NCBI GenBank assembly: GCA_034670405.1
Contig: JAXDDX010000071.1
Location: 316,001 to 380,000, forward strand
Direction of reading: 5' to 3'
DNA: 64,000 nucleotides
Source: Hoplostethus atlanticus
Taxonomy: Eukaryota; Chordata; Actinopteri; Trachichthyiformes; Trachichthyidae
Under the pieces are notes generated by a model that saw nothing but the letters and a program-made list of their open reading frames with translations, was not told where the DNA came from and ran no database searches. Numbering within the stretch: position 1 is the stretch's first letter; every line of letters begins with the position of its first letter. Position numbers and translations under genes: made by a program. Shown here in pieces: positions 1 to 12,900 of the stretch.

Positions 1-710
1 GACACAATTTGAAAAACATGACACCTTCTCTTACAAAATGATTGATGGCACAAAATCAAGATCAAGTACTTATAAAAGACAGTAGGTCACAAAATGAAAA
101 CACTTTTTTTACAGACTGCATCCTCTTTTCTAAAATATACCATTCTGCAAATTAACTCTTCATTAGATCCAGAAACAGGCTATTTTTCCACTGTATAGTA
201 CCACCATTCTTTCAGTTCTGAGAGTACTTGGTGATGGTTTTGCAACATCATTCCTACCGTCCTACCATGGATAGAACAGTCTTAGAAAATTGAAAGAGAT
301 TATTCCTTGCAGCAAATCTGCTTTAACATTTGACACTATGGATTTTAAAGGCTGAACACATGATGCTAATTACCTTCTGACCACCGGGGACTGCTGAGGC
401 CAAGGTCAATTAGATCATTGAAGAAAAGCCTCTTCACCTGTCAGTAACATTTCACACTTCAAAAAAACATTTCTCCCTGGTTCTTATCACTTTCTGTAGC
501 TCTTCTCTAGCTTACTTGATCCTTAAGGGGGTTCAGGAAACATTTATTGTAGATGTAGATTCACAGGAAGAGGAGAGAGAAAAAAGGTAAAAACAATGAT
601 GGAAATTAGAGGAAGGGAGAGAGACAGAACCAGAAGTAGAATAAGGAAGGACGTGACAGCTAAATGCCTAAAATGTAAATGCTTCTTCTGTCTGCTTGCT
701 GACCCTCCAG
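1..710. other. intron upstream of PDZ exon
   Basis: AT-rich, no conserved frame seen. It should be intron of the SIPA1L gene, between RapGAP-domain exons outside the window and exon A. No recognisable repeat. Confidence 0.6.
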
Positions 711-985
711 ATCATAACTCGAGGATGTGAGACAGTGGAGATGACCCTGCGGAGAAATGGCCTGGGGCAGCTCGGTTTCCACGTCAACTTTGAGGGTGTG
801 GTGGCAGACGTCGAGCCCTTCGGCTTTGCCTGGCAAGCCGGTCTCCGCCCCGGTTGTCGATTGGTAGAGATTTGCAAGGTCGCGGTGGCGTCCCTGTCCC
901 ACGAACAGATGATCGACCTCCTGCGTACATCGGCGGTGGTCAGTGTGGTCATCGTCCACCCGTACGAGGATGGAACACCACGAAG
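711..985 (+). CDS. sipa1l3: sipa1l exon A: PDZ domain
   Basis: Encodes the PDZ domain. [19 protein letters not shown] contains the carboxylate-binding loop (QLGF). [18 protein letters not shown] and EQMIDLLRT follow, and the exon closes with YEDGTPRR. This signature is typical of SIPA1L proteins. The acceptor is ctccag at 705-710 and the donor is gtaagg at 986. The exon begins on a codon boundary and ends with two bases of an Arg codon. The ORF is open upstream into the intron, so the 711 boundary is chosen from the acceptor and from where family similarity stops. Confidence 0.95.
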
Positions 986-3900
986 GTAAGGACTCAGGGT
1001 GACACCTGCTGGCTGGGGTTAGTAAAGGTGAAATGTCCTCCAGGAACATCGGTGACGGTGGGTCCACCAGGAACCTCTCTTTAAGACAGTAGGTCCACCA
1101 GGAACCTCTCTTTAAGACGGTGGGTCCACCAGGAACCTCTCTTTCAGATGGTGGGTCCACCAGGAACCTCTCTTTTAAGACGGTGGGTCCACCAGGAACC
1201 TCTCTTTCAGATGGTGGGTCCGCCAGGAACCTCTCTTTTAAGACGGTGGGTCCACCAGGAACCTCTCTTTAAGACGGTGGGTCCACCAAACGGTGGGTCC
1301 ACCAGGAACCTCTCTTTTAAGACGGTGGGTCCACCAGGAACCTCTCTTTAAGACGGTGGGTCCACCAAGAACCTCTCTTTTAAGACGGTGGGTCCACCAG
1401 GAACCTCTCTTTAAGACGGTGGGTCCACCAGGAACCTCTCTTTAAGAAGGTGGGTCCACCAGGAACCTCTCTTTAAGACGGTGGGTCCACCAAACGGTGG
1501 GTCCACCAGGAACCTCTCTTTTAAGACGGTGGGTCCACCAGGAACCTCTCTTTAAGACGGTGGGTCCACCAGGAACCTCTCTTTTAAGACGGTGGGTCCA
1601 CCAGGAACCTCTCTTTAAGACGGTGGGTCCACCAGGAACCTCTCTTTTAAGACGGTGGGTCCACCAGGAACCTCTCTTTAAGACGGTGGGTCCACCAAGA
1701 ACCTCTCTTTTAAAACGGTGGGTCCAACAGGAACCTCTCTTTAAGGCCGGCTGTCCAACAGGAGCCTCTCTTTAAGGCTATATGTTCACCAGGAACCTCT
1801 CTTTAAGACCGTGGGTCCCACCAGGAACCTCTCTTTAAGACGGTGGGTCCACCAGGAACCTCTCTTTAAGACCGTGGGTCCCACCAGGAACCTCTCTTTA
1901 AGACGGTGGGTCCACCAGGAACCTCTCTTTAAGGCTGGCTGTCCAACAGGAGCCTCTCTTTAAGGCTATATGTTCACCAGGAACCTCTTTTTCTAGGGGT
2001 GGCTTCTTTTTCTCTTTATTTCCAATGGAAAGTTGATGTTGTTGCACCTTCCCAACAGTGCAGAGAGCTTTCCATAGTTTAGCGTTCCAAGCACCAACCT
2101 CCAGAAGAACTTTTATCAAAGAGCGCCATGCTTAAAACATGTTAACAATAGTCGCCTAGCAACAACAGGAGCCACCCGGAGCTTCCCACAATGCATCTGG
2201 TTAGCACTACTAGCCTAGTCGAGACTAGTGGGGACGGGATGAATCCTCATGGCGCCTGCTCTGTGCCAAGTTCCTTTCTTTGCCTCTCATACAAACATGA
2301 ACACCTAGTTCACAATTTGACAGATTAATGTAAAGGATTGACTGACTGACAATTTAATCTGACAATTTAATCTAGAAAGTGTTTTATTTTATTATATTTG
2401 CAGCGTTGTTTCAGGTTTCGTGAAGGCATGGTGTTGGTACTTTCTGAATTTTGTTAATAAAATATGTCCTCAGTATTAACATCTTTCTGCATGTGGAGTA
2501 GTGGTTGGGAGTTAAATGAAGTTGTGCCAAAAGTAATCTAATCTAAAAAGTAATCCTCTCAGCATAATCTGTTATTATATTATTTCACTGTACTCAGTCA
2601 ACCATAGATTTAATAGACTGTGAGCTCCACAGACCCAACATGCTGGAAGACTCAGCCATAGTTTTCTCCTCTCAGTCTGTCTCACTCAAAGTTGTTGACA
2701 AGTTGCGAACTGGGTTCAGGCTTCAGTCATTTCAACAAGAAGGCATTTTGTTATTGTGTTTTTGCTGCTGACATCGAACAAATCACACAAAGTGCTGAAA
2801 TTTAATCAGGCCTTAATCTTAGATCTGGTTTAATTAAGACCACACCGAACTGGGAGCTTTCACGGCTGACTTGTCATTAGCCTCTTGCTTCTGCCCAGTT
2901 TACAGGATCGGGGATCAGAGCCCCTTAACACCACGTCTGTTAGGGTTTGGCAGCACTGGGTCTCTTTTAAGTGACGCCCGGCTTGCGAGTGAAAGGGAAA
3001 AGATGAATTTGAAGAGCAAGCTAGAATGAACCTGGAACCAACTGTTCCTGTGGGACGAGGAGTTGAAACGAACCATTATAGCTGTGCAAGCTGTTGCTGT
3101 TCAGTCTGCTTTTGAAGCTCTGCATCATGATATGGGTTACAGAGATTAGGAGAGATTTACATTTTTTCCTTAGTGTTCTGGGTGTGCTGGGACATATTGG
3201 CATCGGATTTAGCAGTTAAGTCGGTAGCTGATTCAGGTCAATATCCTCTTGACATATTCACTCAGTTTTGCAGTAAAGACATGAAGGGTTTCATTCCCAA
3301 ATGCCATGCATCGATTTAGGAAAAATAATGTTTATTCCTCAATATCTCAAAAATGTAGATGATGAGATTCTTTCAGGTGTAACTGTTTTGTAAGCAAGGA
3401 GCTCAAAAAATATATAGCCCACTAAGAACAAAGACATCCAGAGAGATGTGTTGCGTATGAAGCTTGTGTGAATAGTTTGTAATGATGGTGATGGAAGCCT
3501 AAAGCTCAGGGAAGGTGTTCGGTTCAGATCCCCAGACCGACTGGGAAAATCTGGGCTGGGAATATGAAGGAGTAACACTCTCTCTTTCCTCTACAACTAA
3601 CATCAAGGAGCCTTTGAGCAAAGCACTGTCTGTGGCCAGTACAACACTGGCTCCAAGTGTGAATGTGTGAAACTGTATGAATATGAAGAAGGGTGGTGCT
3701 GGAAACCGCATGGTGCTCGGCAAATATTCCCCGAATAAATAAAGGAGGAAAAAACGTACATCACTAAAACCTGTGATGATAGATGGCGGTGGGTGATTTA
3801 GAGCTGCAGCTCCCAGCTTGTTCCAAGCTAATTAACTCCATAGCTATGACCTAGCGGACTCATTAAGTTAATCCATGTTAATTGATGTAATGTGGGCAAA

Positions 3901-6900
3901 GGCTGCAAGCCGCAGCTGGTCTAGATCCAAACTGCATCAGAACACTTTCCCTGAGCGCCGGCAAAGAGGCTGTAATCATTATAAAGGTCGTTACTCTCTG
4001 TTGTCTCAGAGGCCGTGGGATTTTTGTCAGCTCTTTCACTGCAAGTGGGTTAATGTATTCGGTGGTTAAATTAAACTGGAAATCTGTTGGTGGACCATTC
4101 TGAGGGAGATCACATGGAAAAATAGTAAGTAAAAGTCAATTCAAAATGTCTGACAGTTTCAGTAAAAGGCAGTTCACGGGGTCAAAGACCTACCGCTGGG
4201 ACAGTGAATGTAGTATCTCCCACATCAGACCACAACAACTGAAGCGCTCAAGATGTGAAATTCTGTGAAATTGTTACTATTTAATTTTTGATTTATTTAT
4301 TCATTTATTTATCCAAGGGAGTTTGCTGCGCTTCATGCTCTTTTTTTTCAGCCCCACTCTTCTTCACATTCACACTGGAATGATGACAACAAACAGTTCT
4401 TGGTAGTGGACTCAGACTTTTGTAGACACTAACCCTAGTTTAATAGCACAAGGGAGAGTTACATCAGATCCTGAGGATTAATACAAAAATATAGCATAAA
4501 GTATTCTTTGACTTCAGAAACATCCTTTCACCAGAAACATCCTTTAAAGGATAGAAAAGGCACTTTGATTGACAAGTAACCCTAACCCTAACCCATGCTA
4601 ACACTGGATTGTGTATATTTTACAAATATTAAACAAATACTAACTTCAAGCAATAATTTTATTTTCCAAAATAGATATGTTGCGTTTGGAAATTAAAATT
4701 TTCCCTTGTTCGTTGTCCAGGAGCTACTCGGAGCTGTACCGTGTGCCAGTGGTGGAGTACAAGATGGAGGGTGACGGGGCCCCGGGGTCCTTCAGGGTGG
4801 CCCCCCAGGCCTGGCACCGTGTCCCCACCGTCCCCGCAGCTCCAACCCTCTCCAGAGCCTCGCCCAATCAGGGCCCCAGCCCCGGGCAGCAGATGTTCCA
4901 TTATGCCCACAGTACTATCTCACGAAGCACCTCCTTCGACAGGAAGGAAGGAACCAGGTACTACTACTACTGCTACTACTACTATTACTATTACTACTGC
5001 TACTACTACTATTAGTACTACTAGAAACAACTTGTCTTTATTATTTGATTGTTTAAATTTTAGGAATTTCCAAAGGACCATTTTATGAATGTGTGAAGTT
5101 TTGTACGGTAACCAAACTGCTATGGGGTCACCATTCACCACTTCTAGGAGGTAGAAACAATCTAATTGGTTGAGTTAAACCTCAGTGGGCGGAGCCTCAG
5201 TTCAAGTTAGCTAACTGGCAAACTTGAGTGATGAAGAAGGAAGTTTGATCAAAATATAAATAAAAATATAAATGTCAATGACAGCACGCTAGCTAGTATG
5301 ACTAGTTTGAACGTGGAAGGTCAGCTAAGCTAACTAGCTAACCTAGATAACTTAGTTTGGCTAGATTGCATTTTTCAGTTGGTGTCATGAGCATGGCTTC
5401 ATAATATCAGCTAGCTCCTCTTTTACCCCTTGCCTTTTTCACTGGGTTTGTCTAACATTACTTACCCAGAAAAACTGTGGCTCTTTGGCTCCGCCCACTG
5501 AGGTCTAACTCAACCAATGAGATTATTTCTGCCCCCAGAGCAGCTCTGCTAAACTAAAACTCCACTTGCACCTCATTACCTGTTTTTGATTAATGCTCTA
5601 TAGCCTTTGACAAAAGTCTGGATAAAAGAGTGGGGGGGGAAAATCACCGGTCAAGAACAAAAAAATCTGTCTGAACTATGATGTCACTTCCTCTTCCTTG
5701 AGCACTCTTCTTTAATTGCAACGGAAAGAGTGACTCAATTATTCTGTATCTGAATGTATTTTTCCCCTTTTTCCAAATCCTAGAACTCCCCTGCCGGACA
5801 CAATGCAGCCATCTATCCTTAGTTCAGCTCTGAGTGGCGTTTGCAGAGCAGCGTGACTAATTGTGTCAAGGTCCTTTTAATGCGATTAGCATAAAATTAA
5901 CAAGTGGCGAGTGCATGACTGGAAAACTGAGAAAGCGTCTGGTGGGAGAAAAAACATCACGGGTGAATGATTTTCTGTGTCATATAACTTCAGTTCATCA
6001 TATATCCAGTCTATGCAAAGGACATGCTCTTTTGACCTAAACTGGATGAAAGTCTAAATCCCAACAATCTCATCTGAATCATAATTCAATCACCAAGAGC
6101 GTGAAATATAGAATTTTGTCTTGGTGTGTTCTGTGAAAGGAAAATGATGTCCCCGCACCAATGACACAGCTTACATACAAATGATGGAATAAAAGCAAAA
6201 GCAAAACAAGAGAGGAAAGACGAACCGAGTCAGATAAAGAAACCCTGGAGGCTTATAAAACCATCTCACCTCAAATGAGAAAGAGAGAGAGAGAAAAAAT
6301 CCACACGACAGCGACCAAGGTGAATTGGCTACTAGAAACCAGATGATATAAAAACTGAGGACGAGAATGGCACAACAACAACAACAACACAATGCTTACG
6401 TAACATTAAAATTCAATTAAAATGACCCTGAAATGACACTAACAGGATGCAGGGGTGTGGTAGTGAGAGGTTTGTGTTGGTACGTTTGTATGAGACAAGT
6501 TTGACCTTTTTAGCCATCATACGTCACTTCACCTTGCTGTCGGAAAATCGTCACAAAACGCCTGGCTGTCACAACTTTCACATGACAGATTTTGGCATCG
6601 ATGGCTCCAACCCACAGAAAACAATGCTATCTCTTTTATTAATCTTCATATATAAGGTTGATTGAGTTTTTTCAGCCTCACCCAGTACAACTGGTACAAC
6701 CAGTCTTCAACTGTTGGACATTGCTCAGCATACCAGTGACATAACCTATTGGGAGTTGTTGGTAATTTCCTGACTCGCCAACTGGTGACATTGTGGTCAC
6801 ATCCTGTGACATTAGGCGGCACGATGAATTTGCGTCACATTTTTTGGCTTAAAGTTTTTCTGCCGTTCTTCCCCTGCTGCCTCCAGCAAGTGCAGCTTCC

Positions 6901-9900
6901 AATTAAAGGTGCCATAGAATAACAGACAGAGACACAGATTTGCTAACACAAGCTGCACACATACACATCAGTGTGCAGGTTGTGTGACGGTGTTCTGCTT
7001 TGTTTGCACTTTAAGTGTTGCGTTCCAGATGCTTTGTCTTTGTTTCTTCTGAGGTGGGAAGTTGTTTTTTGATAAGCCCACAGAGTTTTATTTTTATCAC
7101 ACCTGCACAAACTGTTTTTATAATTTATTTCTTATCATTTTTATGCGCAAATAAATTAAATTAACTTAACTAAAAAGGCAGAAAATTATACTGTTTTTAT
7201 TGTGTTTCTTGCTTAGTAGTTCACTGTTAGGGTTGGGGGCTCCATTCCCTGTGTAGCTCAAAGGGAAAAGCAAGGCACAGACAGTCCCAATCTGAGGGGG
7301 TTTGATTCCCACTAGACCACCAAACTACTGTAAGGCAGATGAAATCCTTTACCAGAAGGTATACGTTATGTATCCTCTTTTGTGCTTCCATTGAGGAGGT
7401 GGAAAAAGTAGTGTAGCTCAAACAGTGCATTTGTGGTGTGCTCACCTTTGGAAGATACAGATGTATAGATGGAAACCCTGAATAAACTGACTGCTAAAGG
7501 GTTGTTGAAAGCGCTTCCTCTCCGCTGAAGCGTTGACACCTTTTGTAGCGTTCCCAGCCTCGCCAGACAGTTAATTGGGCAGCTCAATTCACAGCTGCCA
7601 ACACTTTTAACTGAACCAGGCGCCGCCTCTGAAGCTGCTGAATATGCAGCGTTTCCCACCCATCCCATCACACTGCACCCCCACATAATCCCAACACCCC
7701 TCCACACACCCTCACTTTTGACTATTTTCTTACAGAGGCTTCGCAGTTGTACCACACTTCTTTTAGCAGCCACGTCTGACGCCATGATGGAGGTCAGTTG
7801 GAGAACTGGCTGTATGCAAATAATGTCTCAGTATATAACAACCAGGCTAGAGAAGAAAAGGAGGACAACTTTCATACAGTACATACAATGCTGCTGTGCC
7901 TGTATCCATTCAGTAACGTTCTCAGTAACAGTTAATGGTCTAATATGGTAGATGTGTCTCCAAATGTAGGTTACTGTGACTCAGTAAACTGTCTTGTCTT
8001 TAGCCCTAGTCTCTACTCCAAAACACTCTGAGTTGGAGCTGGAGAAGAGTCAGCTCAGTTCACCTGAACAAACTGGTAGCTAGCTAACTAGCCAGCAGGC
8101 TAATTTAGTTACTGTTAACATGGGACTATTAGCCACTGCTAACGCTAGCATCTACTAGATACGTTAGCTAGTGTGCTCAGATGTGTTAACAGGACAGTGA
8201 TTGTCCCATATGAGATCAATATGGAACACGTTTTCTAGTTTCCAAATACAGGGCGATTTTGTATTTTATGGGATGGTTGGCAACCCTACCAAGAGCTGAG
8301 GACCTCCAACATGGCCACCAGAGTGTTACATCCCCTGAAAGCCCTCTATTGTGATCCTCTGTTGCTCCCTGTAGGGAATTGGTCTTCTCTCTTGCAACTA
8401 AAGGCATGCCACATCTTTTAGAGGCTTGTTATTCCAGTATGTGTGTGTGCGTGTGTGTGTGCGTGTTGGGAAGTATTTGGGAGGGCGGGTCGAGTTTCAA
8501 ACCCAGGAGATTATCTAGTATCTCCGCCCGCCAACGGAGGCTTGGATACCAGGACTCCTTATAGGCTAAGTATAGAGGTTGTCTCATAGTTGAAAGAACA
8601 CAGCCCGGATGGTTTACATCACCCAGTGCAATAAATGTACACTAAATAATGGTACAGGACAACAGACCTCTAACAGACTAACATAGTACAGTAGCTACTG
8701 ACACACATGGTACAGGACAACAGACCTCTAACAGACTAACATAGTACAGTAGCTACTGACACACATGGTACAGGACAACAGACCTCTAACAGACTAACAT
8801 AGGCAAGCTGGGAAAATGTGAATGAATAACATTCACTCACTCAACTCAACAACAACTGTCGAGGTGCCCTTGAGCAAAGCAGTGTATCTGCTCAGTGGAG
8901 TTCAGCAAATGTCCCCTTGGTAGATAAAGGTCATAACATAAAGATAAACCCATATTCTCTGAAATGCTGAAACGGCGGCGTGTGTTTTTTTCCCCCAGGA
9001 TGCTCCAGGAGTACGACATGTCGCCTTCGGCCTCGCAGGGGCGTGGCGATCCAGGCCAGCTCTACTGCAACTCGCCCAGTAACCAGTCGACCTCCAGTGA
9101 CCCTGGACCCACTGGAACCTGGCAGAACAACGCCTACAGCAGGTAAGGACAACGAGGCCGAATCTTACGTTCAGATCAAGTCAAGTGATCAAACTCATCT
9201 CCAGTTTCGATTCGTTTCCTGTGTGAACGTACGGTAAAGGTTAACGAAGCAGGCTAGTGACCCGAAGACGGCTGGTTCAGGTCCCTGGAGAGGCTGGGAA
9301 AGTCTGGGAGGAGGAAGTGAGTGACTAATGCTCACTTCTCCCACAACGACTGCTGAAGAAAAAAAAATGCCCTTGAGCAAGGCACACAACCGCCAGCTGC
9401 TTCAGTGGCTGAAAATAGGAATATCTAATAAAGGCAAAAACGCCCAAAAAAAATCTAAGAAACTGATTCGCCGGTTATTCCTTCTGCTTCCACCTAAAGA
9501 CACACTGCCAGCTGGTGGCGAACCAGTTTTAACTTTTGAAATTTTATCATAATCATACATATGTGATGCTTGGTGGATCAGATGAGGTTTTCTGATAAGC
9601 AAGGCAAGTGGAGTTTGAGATGCTTTTGGCTCTGGATCAACCTGTCTGAGGAAAATCACTCATCTTTAAACTGCATCTTAAAACGTATTTTATGGACTTG
9701 TTTTCATGTGATGTCTTGTTTTCTATTGTTTTCTATTGTTTTTACCCTCTATTATCTTATTCTTTTAACCTTTGGTGCTTGTTTTTACTTGTTTTAATTT
9801 ATTTTCTGAGATTGATAGTCTGTTAGTTTATTAGTTATACATTAACTATTATTAGTATATAGTCGTAATAATATTAATAACAATAATGTTGTTAATATGA

Positions 9901-12900
9901 TTGGATCCCTAATAAATTATTTATTTTGCAGGAGGAAGTGCTATTTACCTCCTATACACACACACATACTCTCTCTTTCATATGCAATCACATACACCCA
10001 CACCACACACACATACATTCACACACCACACACACATACATTCACACACCCCACACTGACCATGTGTGAGCCAGAGTAAATCCTCTCAGTCTCAGGTTTC
10101 TGGGTTTCTAGCCACATCCCTCAGCATCCGTTGTTGGAAATGTGTCTGGCCAGCAATAGTGATAAAATATCCAGTTACAGTGTACTGGGAATGTTCTGCA
10201 AATAGCCTGTGGAAGCTGGGAGACGGCATAGTGGTTGACTGCGAGGACAGCAGGAACATTCCTGTAATGCTTCCCATCAGCAACGTATTGCAGTTAGTTT
10301 AGTTAACGGACTACAGTGAGCTTTTGGGAGATCGTCCCTGTTGGTCAACTTTAAGTGATGAGAACATAGACACCAAAATCATCCACGTGTCCCCGGTAGA
10401 TCGTTGGCTCTGGTGCTCCATGCTAACACTTTAGCATGTTGAGTGATAGCAGGCTTCATGCTAACACATTAGCATGCACTATGTTGACAGGACGGGACAA
10501 AACATTGGATACAAATTAAATTATAGTTATCAACGTTCAAATTAGCTAATATTTCATAACAAATGCAGAAATCAATGAAAACATTTAATACCTGTGGAAA
10601 ATTTCAAGTGCATTTTCCTGTTTCACTCTGATGAAGAACTAAATAGTTGGTAATTTACAAAAGCATTTGTAAATCTTGTTTTTTTGTGATGAATTACTTC
10701 CAATATACTATGTATGTGGCAAAATAAAATCTCAGGTTTTTCACGTTTCTATTTCTATTCCTTCCTTCCTTCCTCTGTCTCTCCCTGCCCACTCCCAGGT
10801 GTCAGTCTCCAGGCCTTATTGATCCATCCAGCAGTAATGAAGGAGAGAGGGAGCCCAAACTAGAGAGGACCAGGTCTGCAGGTATGAACAGAAACAACAG
10901 AAACCTCACCACCATAACACACACCACCACCATCACATCGCCTGTCAGTCTGACATGCTGTAGCAAGATATCTGCCGTTCTTAAAAAGTCTGAAAAAAAA
11001 CTAAAATAAACCTTAAGTAATACTTCTCAACTTTTTCATATAAATAGACGTCTTTTTTTCAACTCTCTCTTGCTGAATGATGACATACAACAGTGATTCA
11101 ACCTATATACCCAGTTCAGGAAAGCTTTTTGGAATAAATAGAAGAAGAACTGGGTCGTTAGCATGAGCAGCGATAGCCTCATGGCTGAACTGACAAACAT
11201 TAGAGCGCCACCTACAGGAACTCAAACCTCATCAACAGAAAATCCAAGGAAAAAGAAACAGATTAATGGCTCTGAGGAACTTTACAAGCACAAGCAGCGA
11301 TGCATGTGGCTCTTTTTCTTTTACACTGGTAGGTTTTGCTACCATTCATTAGCCACCATCTATTGTCTTTACTGTCGTTCTGTTGGCCCGGTGCCTACAT
11401 TGAGTGCAAAACACAAAGGCAATGACCACTTATGACCAAAGGTGTCGCCAAAACCAAGAAAAAAAAGAATCTCACGGATTGTCACTTTAAATATACTAGT
11501 TAGCTAAATTTTCTCAAATTTTGCAAATTGTAAGTGCAAAAGCAACTGCAGAAGTAGTAGTGGCAGTACTAGTCACAGTAACAGTAACATTAATAGTAGT
11601 AGTACTAGTTGTAGTGGTACTAGTTATGGTGATAGTCATAGTAGTAGTGGTAGTCGTCACAGTAGCACTTTTAGATTACATTTGATCATGTTTTTTAGTC
11701 AGATTCCTTCTTTGTTTTCAAAGACAATAATATTTGACCTGATGTCCTCCCACTACTCAAGACACAAAGAAATACAAAGTATATACATGTTAAAATAAAC
11801 CCTCTTTCATGTGGAGGGTAGATAGATTTACAAGCAAAATAAAGTAAAGTTAAGTTCAAAACCATTTTCATCTCATTGAAGTATTTCACTGTTGCACATA
11901 TCTGGAAATACACAGAAAATACATGTTAGAACAAGAAATCTTCTCTCATGTGTGGATGGTGGATAGACTGAAAATAAAAAGTTGAAAACGTTTTTTCATC
12001 TCTTCTGAAGTCTTGACTGAAGTAGGCGTGCAGGGAGCTTCAGTAAAATGTGTGACTTCTCCAATGGCTGCATCTCTAAGTCGCCTTAATCAAATGTGAC
12101 CAAACGAAAACCTCGCCTCAGTTTGTGGATCTAAAAACTCCCGTCTTGCAGCCTGAACGGATGCCCTGGGGAGTTTGAGTTGGCCGACATGCCTGCTGGA
12201 CAGTGTGATCAACTTCAACCACGGGAATGTAGAAAATGTGAATATCTGTATGAAAACAAACAAGATCCCAAAATGACTTCCTCTCCTCCTCCAGAGGCCA
12301 AGTGGCATCACCCATCAACCAAGATCATCAACATGAGGGAGAGAAGCCAGCAGAGGCAGACAGCGAAGGAGTCCAGCAGCAAAGTCAGAGTGAGTACACT
12401 AAAACCTTCAGGGGACCTTTAGGGGCCCCTCAAATTGCAAACATAAGGGAACCGTAGAGGCAGTGAGATGCCTGCGCTCTAAGGAAAGATCAATGATTTA
12501 GAAGGTGCACAGACAAAAATAATCCAACAATAATCCAGCACTGACGTTTATTTTCCTGAGCTGCAAAAGTTACAAAAAAGTGCAAAAAAAAAAAAAAAAG
12601 CCTCTTTTTGATTTGGATATTTTTTTCTTGTTGGTGTGTTGTTGTTTTTTTTGAGTCCCCTTGAAAAGCCCTTTCTAAACAGACAAACCTTCAAATAAAA
12701 AATCAAATCAAGAAAATATGTTAGGTTAATCTGTCATTTAGCTGATAATCTAGAGGTAGGAGTTCAGCGTCTTGCTCAAGGACACTTCGACACGACTCAA
12801 GGCTGTTGATGGACACACGTTGCTTGTTGCGGGGATCAAACCTGTGACCCTCCGGTTATGGCAGTGTCTCTCTGACCACTAGTAGTTAGGGCTCTTTATC

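Noticed and set aside
1148-1775. ORFs with [17 protein letters not shown] repeats, Pro/Gly-rich like a structural protein
   Set aside because: They arise from the 31-bp minisatellite in an intron; the unit length shifts frame between copies, and no start or splice context supports translation.
7235-7360. tRNA gene
   Set aside because: A- and B-box-like motifs are present but no full cloverleaf with a proper anticodon arm and acceptor stem; it fits a tRNA-derived SINE.
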